DNA of 64,000 bases from Paracoccus thiocyanatus. GTDB taxonomy: Bacteria > Pseudomonadota > Alphaproteobacteria > Rhodobacterales > Rhodobacteraceae. The position numbers and the translations under genes are program-made. The stretch covers positions 62,001-126,000 of the forward strand of contig NZ_FTMK01000002.1 of assembly GCF_900156255.1 (NCBI RefSeq). Reading direction: 5' to 3'. Positions 46,281-53,845 of the stretch are shown here, one piece after another (within the stretch, counting starts at the first letter, position 1; every line of letters begins with the position of its first letter). The notes under the pieces were generated by a model. It saw only the letters and a list, made by a program, of their open reading frames with translations. It was not told the DNA's origin and searched no databases.

Positions 46281-47074
46281 GCCGGCACCTTTTGCGCCAT
46301 ATAGTCGGCAAAGCCCTGGGCGGTGCGGGCGGCGGCGGCATAGCGCATCAGCTCGGCCGTGTCTGCGGCGTATTCGCCCCACAGCCCATAGGGCCAGGCC
46401 CCGCGCGGCGCCAGCGCCACGGCGGCGACATAAAGCGCGGGCAAGGTGCCGGCGGCGGTCAGCTCGTCGGCCAGCAGGCTGCGGTCCACGATACGCTCGA
46501 CCGTCACCAGGGTCTGGGTCGCGGCATAGGCCATGGCCGCCAATTCGCGCCGGCGGCCGATCCAGACATTGCCCTCGCGGTCGGCCATGGGGGCGTGGAA
46601 GATCGCGACATCGGGGCGGATCGCCGGGATCAGCACGATGGGATCGCCGCTGGCAAGGGGGTTGTCGATCACCTGCCATTCGGGGCGGTTGGCCAGGATG
46701 TCCGAGCCGATCAGCCCGCGCATCGGCATGAAGGGCACGCCCTTTTGCGCCGCCATCAGCCCGGCATGGATCGCGGGGCAGGTCGCGTCCAGGATCTGGA
46801 TGCTGCCATCGCGCACCGCCTGGTTGAAGCGCGGCGCGCCGCCGGCCTCGCCCAGGGAAACGGCGCTGGTCTCGACCCGGCGCACCAGGCCGGCGCCGAT
46901 CAGCATATCGACCTGCAGCCCGCCGGTGGGCACGCATGTCAGATGCAGGTCGCCCGCGCCATGGTCGATCAGCGGCCGGGTCATCGCCATGGAAACCCCG
47001 GCATAATCCACCGGCAGCGCCAGCGACATGCCGGGCCGGACGCGGCTGGCCAAGGCCCGCAGATCATCTGGCAT
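46277..47074 (-). CDS. CoA-transferase, alpha subunit (GctA/IpdA-like), first gene of the leftward operon
   Basis: A 265-residue alpha subunit, overlapping and coupled to the beta subunit gene. It matches the glutaconate CoA-transferase A/IpdA group, with a GEAGGAPRFNQA segment near 85 and FHAPMADREGNVWIG near 170. The ATG at 47074 follows GGTGGAGGAACC; in-frame ATG codons further up, to 47314, would cross the promoter and operators. It is the first gene of the leftward operon, under the promoter at 47147-47176 and the operator at 47115-47131. Confidence 0.84.
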   Translation of the reverse strand: MPDDLRALASRVRPGMSLALPVDYAGVSMAMTRPLIDHGAGDLHLTCVPTGGLQVDMLIGAGLVRRVETSAVSLGEAGGAPRFNQAVRDGSIQILDATCPAIHAGLMAAQKGVPFMPMRGLIGSDILANRPEWQVIDNPLASGDPIVLIPAIRPDVAIFHAPMADREGNVWIGRRRELAAMAYAATQTLVTVERIVDRSLLADELTAAGTLPALYVAAVALAPRGAWPYGLWGEYAADTAELMRYAAAARTAQGFADYMAQKVPA

Positions 47075-47114
47075 GATGGTTCCTCCACCCTTTTCGGCAC
47101 CCAGGGCGCCCTTT

Positions 47115-47131
47115 GTTCTGTAATATAGAAC
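47115..47131. promoter_or_regulatory. 17-bp palindromic operator, leftward copy (probable IclR site)
   Basis: GTTCTGTAATATAGAAC has inverted half-sites GTTCT and AGAAC with a 7-bp centre. An identical copy lies at 47272-47288. This one is just downstream of the predicted start of transcription for the leftward operon. The IclR gene in the rightward operon is the only regulator in the locus. Confidence 0.75.
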
Positions 47132-47146
47132 AGTATTCTGAAAATC

Positions 47147-47176
47147 ATGATAGGCAGAGCCGGGCCGGCAAGTCAA
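47147..47176 (-). promoter_or_regulatory. Predicted sigma-70 promoter of the leftward catabolic operon
   Basis: On the minus strand TTGACT (47176-47171) is followed after 18 bases by TATCAT (47152-47147). Transcription would start near 47140, and the operator begins at about +9, so a bound repressor would block escape. Confidence 0.6.
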
Positions 47177-47228
47177 TCCGTTCCATTCGGCCGGTTTCCG
47201 TGCTGTTTGTTCCGGAATGCAGATTGTC

Positions 47229-47256
47229 TTGACAAGTCGGGCAGAGCGCGGAGAAT
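47229..47256 (+). promoter_or_regulatory. Predicted sigma-70 promoter of the rightward transport operon
   Basis: TTGACA at 47229-47234 and GAGAAT at 47251-47256 are 16 bases apart. The start of transcription would be near 47263, and the second operator lies at the same distance downstream as on the other strand. A TTCCGGAA palindrome at 47210-47217 sits between the promoters. Confidence 0.55.
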
Positions 47257-47271
47257 GAAATACGGAATGAC

Positions 47272-47288
47272 GTTCTGTAATATAGAAC
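47272..47288. promoter_or_regulatory. 17-bp palindromic operator, rightward copy (probable IclR site)
   Basis: Identical to the copy at 47115-47131 (GTTCT-N7-AGAAC). The distance between copies is 157 bp, close to 15 turns of DNA, so dimers or tetramers bound at both could face the same side of the helix and form a loop. Confidence 0.75.
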
Positions 47289-47301
47289 GAGAGGGGGAAA
47301 C

Positions 47302-48450
47302 ATGGCGCAGACATTGGCGCGGCGCGAATTGCGCCTGGAATCGCCGGACATGCAAGCGGCGCGGGCCATACCTTCGCAGGGGGCGATCGGCGCGGGCATC
47401 ACGATTCGCAACGTGGTCAAGAATTACGGCGCCTTCGTCGCGGCAGACCGTATCAGCCTGGACATCGAGCCGGGCGAATTCATCACGCTGCTGGGCCCTT
47501 CGGGCAGCGGCAAGACCACGCTGCTGAACCTGCTGGCGGGTTTTCAGGCACCCGACGCCGGCGAGATCCTGGTCGATGGTGCGCCGATCCAGAACGTGCC
47601 GACGCATCGGCGCGGCTTTGGGATGGTGTTCCAAAGCTATGCGCTGTTTCCCAACATGACCGTGGCGCAGAACGTGGCCTTTCCCATGCGCATGGCCAAG
47701 ATGGACCGCGCCACCAGCGACCGGCGCGTGGCGGAAACGCTGGAAATGATGCGGCTTTCGGACCATGCGGGCAAGCTGCCCTCGCAGATGTCGGGCGGCC
47801 AGCAGCAGCGCGTCGCCATCGCGCGCGCCATCGTCATGCGCCCGCGCGTCGTGCTGATGGACGAGCCGCTGAGCGCGCTTGACCGCCGGTTGCGCGAATC
47901 GATCCAGATCGAGATTCGCGAACTGCACCAGACCATCGGCAGCACCATCCTGTTCGTGACCCACGACCAGTCCGAGGCGCTGACCATGTCCGACCGCATT
48001 GCGGTGATGGATGCCGGCCATATCGTGCAGATCGCCCGCCCGGCCGAAATCTATCGCCGCCCGCAAAGCCGCTTCGTCGCCTCGTTCGTGGGGGAAAGCA
48101 ACCTGATCGACGCGCAGGTGGTCGGACGCGACGGCCGGGTCCTGACGCTGCGCACGCCCGGCGGTCAAGTCTTCGAGGCGCAGTCGCGCCACGGCGTCCA
48201 GGACGACAGGGCCACGGTGCTGGTCCGCCCCGAACGCATCGCCCTGCATGACGCGCCGGTGCCGGGCAGCATGCCCGCGACCGTGACCTCGGCGCTGTTC
48301 CTGGGCGAGGTGCTGCGCATCGAGGTGGTGCTGGACGACGGCCAGACCCTGTTGATCCGCTGTCCCGACATCGCCGGGCGCGACCTGCCGGCGGTCGGCG
48401 CGCGCCTGAATGTCGGCTGGGGCGCGGCCGATAGCTGGGTGCTGTCATGA
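47302..48450 (+). CDS. Polyamine-type ABC transporter ATPase (PotA-like)
   Basis: The ATP-binding subunit of an importer. The 382-residue protein has Walker A GPSGSGKTT at 65-73, the signature MSGGQQQR and Walker B VVLMDEPLSALD, with a C-terminal TOBE-type regulatory domain. It starts with an unusual extension of about 30 residues before the ATPase core. The ATG at 47302 follows AGAGGGGGAAA, 13 bases after the operator. The stop overlaps the permease start as ATGA. Substrate unknown; the PotA group also includes importers of phosphonates, opines and similar compounds. Confidence 0.9.
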   Translation: MAQTLARRELRLESPDMQAARAIPSQGAIGAGITIRNVVKNYGAFVAADRISLDIEPGEFITLLGPSGSGKTTLLNLLAGFQAPDAGEILVDGAPIQNVPTHRRGFGMVFQSYALFPNMTVAQNVAFPMRMAKMDRATSDRRVAETLEMMRLSDHAGKLPSQMSGGQQQRVAIARAIVMRPRVVLMDEPLSALDRRLRESIQIEIRELHQTIGSTILFVTHDQSEALTMSDRIAVMDAGHIVQIARPAEIYRRPQSRFVASFVGESNLIDAQVVGRDGRVLTLRTPGGQVFEAQSRHGVQDDRATVLVRPERIALHDAPVPGSMPATVTSALFLGEVLRIEVVLDDGQTLLIRCPDIAGRDLPAVGARLNVGWGAADSWVLS

Positions 48451-50228
48451 CCCAGGCAAGCCTTGCCCCCGCCGCCCGCGCGGGCCTTGCGCAGCGGCTG
48501 AAGAACCCGGCGCTGCTGCTGGTGCCGGCGGTGCTGTTCCTGGCGCTGTTCTATCTGATGCCGCTGATCGACCTGTTCCGGGTCAGCATGTCCGGTCCGA
48601 CCTGGTCCACGCATTTCGAGCGGGTGTTCTCGGTTCCGCTATACTGGGAATCGCTGCTGCGCACCATGCAGATCGCCTTTACGGTTGCCTGTCTTTGCGC
48701 GCTGCTGGGCTATCCGACGGCGCTGTTGATCCATCGCACGCGCGGGATCGTGCAGGTCCTGATCGCGACCGCGGTGATCCTGCCCTATTTCATCGCCATC
48801 CTGATCCGCACCTATGCCTGGATGGTGCTGCTGGGCCGCAACGGCCCGATCAACAAGCTGCTGCAAACGCTGGGGCTGATCGACACGCCGCTGGCGCTGC
48901 TGTTCAACCGCGGCTCGGTGCTGTTGGGCATGACCGCGGTGCTGCTGCCGCTGATGGTGCTGAGCATCTATGCATCCGTGGCGCGGCTGGACCAGGGGCT
49001 GACGCGGGCGGCGCTGGCCTCGGGCGCGGGGCCGCTGGCGGTGTTCTGGCGGGTGCTGCTGCCGCTGACCCTGCCCGGCATCGGCGCGGGGTTCTTGCTG
49101 GTCTTCGTGGCCGGGCTGGGTTTCTTCATCACCCCCACGCTGCTGGGGGGGCCTGGGGACCAGATGTTCGCCATGCACATCACCCAGCAAGCCGATTCCA
49201 TCACCGGCGAGGGGTTCCTGCAAGCGCTGGCGGTGGTGCTGCTGGTGATCACGCTGGTCGTGGTCGGCCTGGCAGGCCGGATCATGGGTTTCCAATTCAT
49301 CTGGGGCGGGGGCAAGCTGGGCGACGCGCCCGCCAAACCCGCCGCCGACAAGACCGCCCGCAGCCGGGCGCCGCGCCGCGGGCTTGCCATGGTGCTGGCC
49401 GATATGCTGGGCTGGCCGCTGCTGCGGCTGCTTGGCCGGCTGCCGGCCGGCTGGGGACGCGCCACGGTGTGGATCATGGGCGCCTGCGTGATTGTCACGG
49501 TCATCGTCCCGATCTTCGTCGTCATGGTGATCTCGTTCAGCAAGGCCAGCTACCTGACCTTCCCGCCGCCCGACTGGTCGCTGCGCTGGTATGAGAAATT
49601 CTTCTCGGACAGCAACTGGATGACGGCGTTTTGGAACTCGCTGGGCATCGCCTCGCTTTCGGCGGTGATCTCGGTCAGCCTGGGCGCGACGGCCGCCATG
49701 GGCATCGTGCGCAGCAATATCCGCCACAAATCGGCGCTGATGCTGCTGCTGGTCAGCCCGATGATCGTGCCGCCGGTGGTGCTGGGCCTGTCGCTTTACG
49801 CGCTGTTTCTGAAACTGGGGCTGGTGGGCACCTATCTGGGCCTGGCCGCCGCCCATGCCATCGGCGGCATCCCCATCGTGGTGGTGATCGTCGCGGCCTC
49901 GTTGCAGGCGGTGGACCAGCGGCTGGAACAGGGCGCCGCGGTGCATGGCGCCTCGCCGCTGACGGTGTTCCGCACGGTAACGCTGCCCGCCATCGCGCCG
50001 GGCCTGGCGGCGGCGGTGTTCTTTGCCTTCCTGCACTCGTTCGACGAACTCGTGCTGTCGCTGTTCCTGTCCAGCCCGCGGATGAAGACCCTGCCGCTGA
50101 TGCTGTGGGCGGACATCAACTATCAGCTGAACCCGGTACTGGCCGTCGTCTCGACGCTGGAGGTGCTGCTGGTCGTGGGCGGAATCATCCTGGCCCGCCC
50201 GGTGCTGGCCCGCGGCAGGGCCGCGTGA
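48447..50228 (+). CDS. Fused double permease of the polyamine-type ABC importer (PotB-PotC fusion)
   Basis: A 593-residue protein in which the two permease subunits are joined. The N-terminal half (about 1-285) and C-terminal half (about 340-593) each have six predicted membrane helices. Each carries a cytoplasmic coupling loop: residues around ALASGAGPLAVFWRVLLPLTLPG in the first and AAVHGASPLTVFRTVTLPAIAPG in the second (the EAA motifs). The linker is Lys/Ala/Pro-rich. Separate potB and potC genes are the usual arrangement, so this fusion is unusual. The start overlaps the ATPase stop, and the binding protein follows. Confidence 0.9.
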   Translation: MTQASLAPAARAGLAQRLKNPALLLVPAVLFLALFYLMPLIDLFRVSMSGPTWSTHFERVFSVPLYWESLLRTMQIAFTVACLCALLGYPTALLIHRTRGIVQVLIATAVILPYFIAILIRTYAWMVLLGRNGPINKLLQTLGLIDTPLALLFNRGSVLLGMTAVLLPLMVLSIYASVARLDQGLTRAALASGAGPLAVFWRVLLPLTLPGIGAGFLLVFVAGLGFFITPTLLGGPGDQMFAMHITQQADSITGEGFLQALAVVLLVITLVVVGLAGRIMGFQFIWGGGKLGDAPAKPAADKTARSRAPRRGLAMVLADMLGWPLLRLLGRLPAGWGRATVWIMGACVIVTVIVPIFVVMVISFSKASYLTFPPPDWSLRWYEKFFSDSNWMTAFWNSLGIASLSAVISVSLGATAAMGIVRSNIRHKSALMLLLVSPMIVPPVVLGLSLYALFLKLGLVGTYLGLAAAHAIGGIPIVVVIVAASLQAVDQRLEQGAAVHGASPLTVFRTVTLPAIAPGLAAAVFFAFLHSFDELVLSLFLSSPRMKTLPLMLWADINYQLNPVLAVVSTLEVLLVVGGIILARPVLARGRAA

Positions 50229-50261
50229 ACCGAAAGAAAACATCCAATGGAGGAGGATAAG

Positions 50262-51341
50262 ATGCTTCGACCGAACAACAAGGCGACCGGCATGGTCTCG
50301 GCCCTGGCCCTGGCCACGCTGCTGGCCGCACCGGCCCTGGCCGAAGGCGAGGTGGTGATGCAGGATCCCGGCGGCGCCTATGGCGATGCGCTGCGCGAGG
50401 TGATGTACGATCCCTTTGAAAAGGAAACCGGCATCGACGTGGTGACGGTGCAAGAGGCGCGTTCCGGCCCCCGCATCAAGGCACAGGTCGATGCCGGAAA
50501 GACGGAATGGGACCTGACCTTCATCTTCGACCAGGAAACCAAGCTGCTGGGCGATTGCTGCCTGGCCGACATCGACTATTCCAAGCTGTCCGACGAGGCG
50601 CAGAAGACGCTGGCGACGATGCCTGACAACCTCAAGCGTCCCAAGGGCGTGGCCTTGCAGGTGATCGGCGTCGGCATGGTCTACAACACCGATGTCTATT
50701 CCGACCAGCAGCCGCAAAGCTGGGCCGATTTCTGGGATGTCGAGAAATTCCCCGGCAAGCGCTGCATGCCCGCCTGGCCGCGCTTTGTCATGGAGGCCGC
50801 GCTGATGGCCGATGGCGTGCCCAAGGAACAGATCTATCCCATCGACATGGACCGCGCGCTCAAGAAAATCGCCGAGATCAAGCCGCATGTGTCGAAATGG
50901 TGGACGACCTCGGCACAGGCGCCGCAACTGCTGCTGGACGGCGAGGCGGACCTGTGCATGTCCTATACCGGCTCGTCCTCGATCCTTGCGCTTGAGGGGG
51001 CGCCGCTCGAAGTCGAGTGGAACCAGGGCTTCGTCTATTACGACTTCTTCTCGATCCCCAAGGGCGCGCCGAATTACGACAATGCGCTGAAGCTCTTGTC
51101 CTGGCGGCTGGATGCCCCGCGCGCCGCCGAACTGACCTCGGTCTACCCGGTCGCGCTGCCCTCGCCGCTGGTCTACGAGGCGGCAGACCCGGAAATCAGC
51201 AAATACTGGGCCAACAATCCCGAAAACCTGGCCAAAGCCATCGAATGGAGCCCGGACTACTGGGGCGCCGCCTCGGGCCATGGCACCACCACGAACGAGG
51301 AATACGGCCAGGAACAGTTGAACGCGCTGCTGGCGCAATAG
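50262..51341 (+). CDS. Periplasmic substrate-binding protein (PotD-like)
   Basis: A 359-residue periplasmic binding protein of the PotD/PotF class with a signal peptide (residues 1-26, ending A-L-A). It captures the substrate and delivers it to the fused permease. The start of the mature protein, EGEVVMQDPGGAYGDALREV, and WWTTSAQAPQLLLDGEADLCMSY near 210-230 are typical of this class. Cysteine pairs (CC at about 98) are notable. The ATG at 50262 follows AATGGAGGAGGATAAG. The ligand cannot be read from the sequence, and members of this family bind many small cationic or zwitterionic compounds. Confidence 0.88.
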   Translation: MLRPNNKATGMVSALALATLLAAPALAEGEVVMQDPGGAYGDALREVMYDPFEKETGIDVVTVQEARSGPRIKAQVDAGKTEWDLTFIFDQETKLLGDCCLADIDYSKLSDEAQKTLATMPDNLKRPKGVALQVIGVGMVYNTDVYSDQQPQSWADFWDVEKFPGKRCMPAWPRFVMEAALMADGVPKEQIYPIDMDRALKKIAEIKPHVSKWWTTSAQAPQLLLDGEADLCMSYTGSSSILALEGAPLEVEWNQGFVYYDFFSIPKGAPNYDNALKLLSWRLDAPRAAELTSVYPVALPSPLVYEAADPEISKYWANNPENLAKAIEWSPDYWGAASGHGTTTNEEYGQEQLNALLAQ

Positions 51342-51355
51342 AAAGGCCCGGCCTG

Positions 51356-51383
51356 TTGGGCGACGCCCCCGGCCATGTATAAC
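51356..51383 (+). promoter_or_regulatory. Possible separate promoter for the IclR gene
   Basis: TTGGGC and TATAAC are 16 bases apart, in the 93-bp gap after the binding-protein gene; a hairpin of GGGCCG/CGGCCC lies near 51392-51406. It could give the regulator a basal supply when the main promoter is repressed. Confidence 0.35.
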
Positions 51384-51434
51384 AATCGCGCGGGCCGTTC
51401 CGGCCCGTGCCAGCAAGGGAAGACCAAGCCGGAC

Positions 51435-52190
51435 ATGGACAAGGCATTTATAAAGGGTTTGCGGCTGATCGAGGCGCTTTCGCTAAGCGACCAGCCGCGT
51501 GGCGTTACCGATCTTGCCAATGAACTGGAACTGACGAAAAGCAACGTGCACCGCCTGCTGGCCACCCTGATATCGCAGGGCTATGTCCGGCAGGTGCCGC
51601 CGCAAAGCCATTATGCGCTGACCACGCGCATCTGGGAACTGGGCAGCCATGTGATCCGCCGGATGGATCTGACCCAGATCGCCCGCCCGGCGATGATCCG
51701 GCTGGCCGAACAGACCGGAGAGACCGTGCATCTGTCGGTGCTGGATGGCAGCGACGTGGTCTATCTGGACAAGATCGAAAGCGCGCATCACATCCGCGCC
51801 CATACCAGCGTCGGCGCCCGCGCGCCCGCCTATACGGTCGCCACCGGCAAGGCGATGCTGGCGCATATGCCCGACGACTACCTGGACCGTTTCGACGGGC
51901 GCATGATGCGCTATACCGACACCACGCGGACCACGCTGGCCGAACTGCGCGAGGATATCCGCCTGGCCCGCGAACAGGGCCACGCCCTTGTCCCCGAGGG
52001 CGAGTGGCGCGAAGGCATCGCCGCCTGCGCCTGCGCGGTCCTCAATCGCTCGGGCGAACTTGCGGGGGCCATCGGCATGTCCGGGCCCGATTCCCGCATC
52101 AAGCGCAAGCAGCTCAAGGAAATCGCTCCTCAGGTGATGCAGGCGGCGCGCGCCATCTCGCGCGCATTGGGCTACAACCCCCGCGACTGA
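51435..52190 (+). CDS. IclR family transcriptional regulator
   Basis: A 251-residue regulator with an N-terminal winged helix (about 1-65; [21 protein letters not shown] is the helix-turn-helix) and a C-terminal effector domain with the IclR ligand pocket ([20 protein letters not shown]). Family members usually sense an aromatic or carboxylic compound. I infer that it controls the divergent operons through the two operators at 47115 and 47272. Start ATG 51435; the purine-rich AAGGGAAG is upstream. It sits between the transporter and the aldehyde dehydrogenase. Confidence 0.92.
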   Translation: MDKAFIKGLRLIEALSLSDQPRGVTDLANELELTKSNVHRLLATLISQGYVRQVPPQSHYALTTRIWELGSHVIRRMDLTQIARPAMIRLAEQTGETVHLSVLDGSDVVYLDKIESAHHIRAHTSVGARAPAYTVATGKAMLAHMPDDYLDRFDGRMMRYTDTTRTTLAELREDIRLAREQGHALVPEGEWREGIAACACAVLNRSGELAGAIGMSGPDSRIKRKQLKEIAPQVMQAARAISRALGYNPRD

Positions 52191-52233
52191 CATGCCGGGC
52201 TGCAAGAAAGGCCGGGCGCAAGAAAGGAACCAC

Positions 52234-53676
52234 ATGACCGCCGCATATCCCGACACCCTGCTGTTCATCGACGGCCAATGGCGGCCCGGCAAGGGCGGCC
52301 GCACCATCGCCGTGACCGACCCCGCGAACGACCAGGTGATCGGCCAGCTTGCTCATGCCGAGCGGCCCGACCTGGACGACGCCCTTGCCGCAGCCGAACG
52401 CGGCTTTCGCGCCTGGAGCGCGACCGGCGCCTTTGACCGCTGCCGCATCATGCGCCGTGCCGCCGACCTGCTGCGCGAGCGCGCCGATGCCATCGCCGCC
52501 ATCATGACCCGCGAACAGGGCAAGCCGCTGGCCGAAGCCAGGGGCGAGACCATGGCGGCCGCCGATACCATCGACTGGTTCGCCGAAGAGGGCCGCCGCG
52601 CCTATGGCCAGATCATCCCGGCGCGCGCGGCGGGGGTCACGCAGATGGCGATCAAGCTGCCGGTCGGGCCGGTCGCCGCCTTCACGCCGTGGAATTTCCC
52701 GATCAACCAGGTGGTGCGCAAGCTGTCGGGGGCGCTGGCGGCGGGCTGCTCGATCATCGTCAAGGCGCCCGAGGAAACCCCGGCATCGCCGGCCGAACTG
52801 ATCCGCGCCTTTGCCGATGCCGGCCTGCCGGCGGGCGTGGCCAACCTGGTCTTCGGCGTGCCGGCCGAAATCTCGGAATACCTGATCGCGCATCCGGTGA
52901 TCCGCAAGATTTCCTTCACCGGCTCGACGCCGGTCGGCAAGCATCTGGCCGCCCTGGCGGGCCAGCACATGAAGCGCGCGACGATGGAACTGGGCGGCCA
53001 CGCGCCGGTCATCGTCTGCGAGGATGCCGACATCGCCCGCGCGGCGCAGATCATGGCGGGCAGCAAGCTGCGCAATGCCGGCCAGGTCTGCGTCTCGCCC
53101 ACGCGCTTTCTGGTGCAGGGTCCGGCATTCGAACCCTTCCTGGACGATTTCAGCGCTGCCTTGGCCAAGGCGCGGACCGGCAACGGTTTCGACCGGGACG
53201 TGCAGATGGGGCCCTTGGCCAATGACCGCCGCGTCGCCGCGCTGCAATCGCTGGTCGCCGATGCGGTCGAACAGGGCGCGCGCCTGGTCACCGGCGGCGA
53301 AAGGATCGGCAATAGCGGCAATTTCTTTGCCCCGACGGTCCTCGCGGATGTGCCGCTGTCGGCGCGGATCATGCATGAGGAACCCTTTGGCCCGGTCGCG
53401 GTGGTCAACCGCTTTGCCACTCTGGACGAAGCCATTGTCGAAGCGAACCGCCTGCCTTTCGGCTTGGCCTCCTATGCCTTCACCCGTTCCGCCCAGGCGA
53501 TGCAGCGGCTGGGACTGGAAATCGACGCCGGCATGACCACGATCAACCACCTGGGGCTGGCATTGCCGGAAGTGCCCTTTGGCGGCGTTCGCGAATCCGG
53601 CTATGGCACCGAAGGCGGCTCCGAGGCGATCGACGCCTATCTCGTCACCAAGTTCGTGACGCAGATGCCCGGCTAA
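52234..53676 (+). CDS. NAD(P)-dependent aldehyde dehydrogenase (succinate-semialdehyde-dehydrogenase-like)
   Basis: A 480-residue aldehyde dehydrogenase that oxidises an aldehyde to a carboxylate. The catalytic Cys is in [11 protein letters not shown] near residue 285, and the general-base Glu is in MELGGHAP near 252. The cofactor segment TPWNFPINQ and [11 protein letters not shown] are of the GabD/KGSADH type. It ends the rightward operon. With the class II aldolase elsewhere in the locus it could oxidise the aldehyde released by the aldolase. Start ATG 52234, after AGAAAGGAACC. Confidence 0.9.
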   Translation: MTAAYPDTLLFIDGQWRPGKGGRTIAVTDPANDQVIGQLAHAERPDLDDALAAAERGFRAWSATGAFDRCRIMRRAADLLRERADAIAAIMTREQGKPLAEARGETMAAADTIDWFAEEGRRAYGQIIPARAAGVTQMAIKLPVGPVAAFTPWNFPINQVVRKLSGALAAGCSIIVKAPEETPASPAELIRAFADAGLPAGVANLVFGVPAEISEYLIAHPVIRKISFTGSTPVGKHLAALAGQHMKRATMELGGHAPVIVCEDADIARAAQIMAGSKLRNAGQVCVSPTRFLVQGPAFEPFLDDFSAALAKARTGNGFDRDVQMGPLANDRRVAALQSLVADAVEQGARLVTGGERIGNSGNFFAPTVLADVPLSARIMHEEPFGPVAVVNRFATLDEAIVEANRLPFGLASYAFTRSAQAMQRLGLEIDAGMTTINHLGLALPEVPFGGVRESGYGTEGGSEAIDAYLVTKFVTQMPG

Positions 53677-53788
53677 GGGGGGCCTGCGGCAAGGCCGCCT
53701 TTCCGGCAAGCCGGGCCCCGCGCGCCGCCCGCGGCTTTCGGCGCGGCCCTTCGGACGCGGTCGCTTGCCGTGACCGGCCGGCCATCTT

Positions 53789-53835
53789 CCGTGTCGAAAT
53801 ATCCTCGGGGGGTCCGGGGGGCGACGCGCCCCCGG
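53789..53835 (-). repeat. Palindromic extragenic element, copy 2 (inverted)
   Basis: Read on the minus strand: CCGGGGG, a loop with GCGTCG, CCCCCCGG, A, a run of C, then GAGGATATTTCGACACGG. The stem, the C run, the GGATATTT core and the final CACGG match the copy at 17079-17124. Here it lies between the convergent ends of the aldehyde dehydrogenase and pepF genes. Confidence 0.7.
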
Positions 53836-53845
53836 CCGCGGCGGC

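Noticed and set aside
48639..51416. A 925-codon open frame on the minus strand across the transporter genes, rich in His, Gln and Arg
   Set aside because: It is antisense to three clear transporter genes with intact motifs. Long antisense frames are expected at this GC content, and the composition is typical of such shadows.
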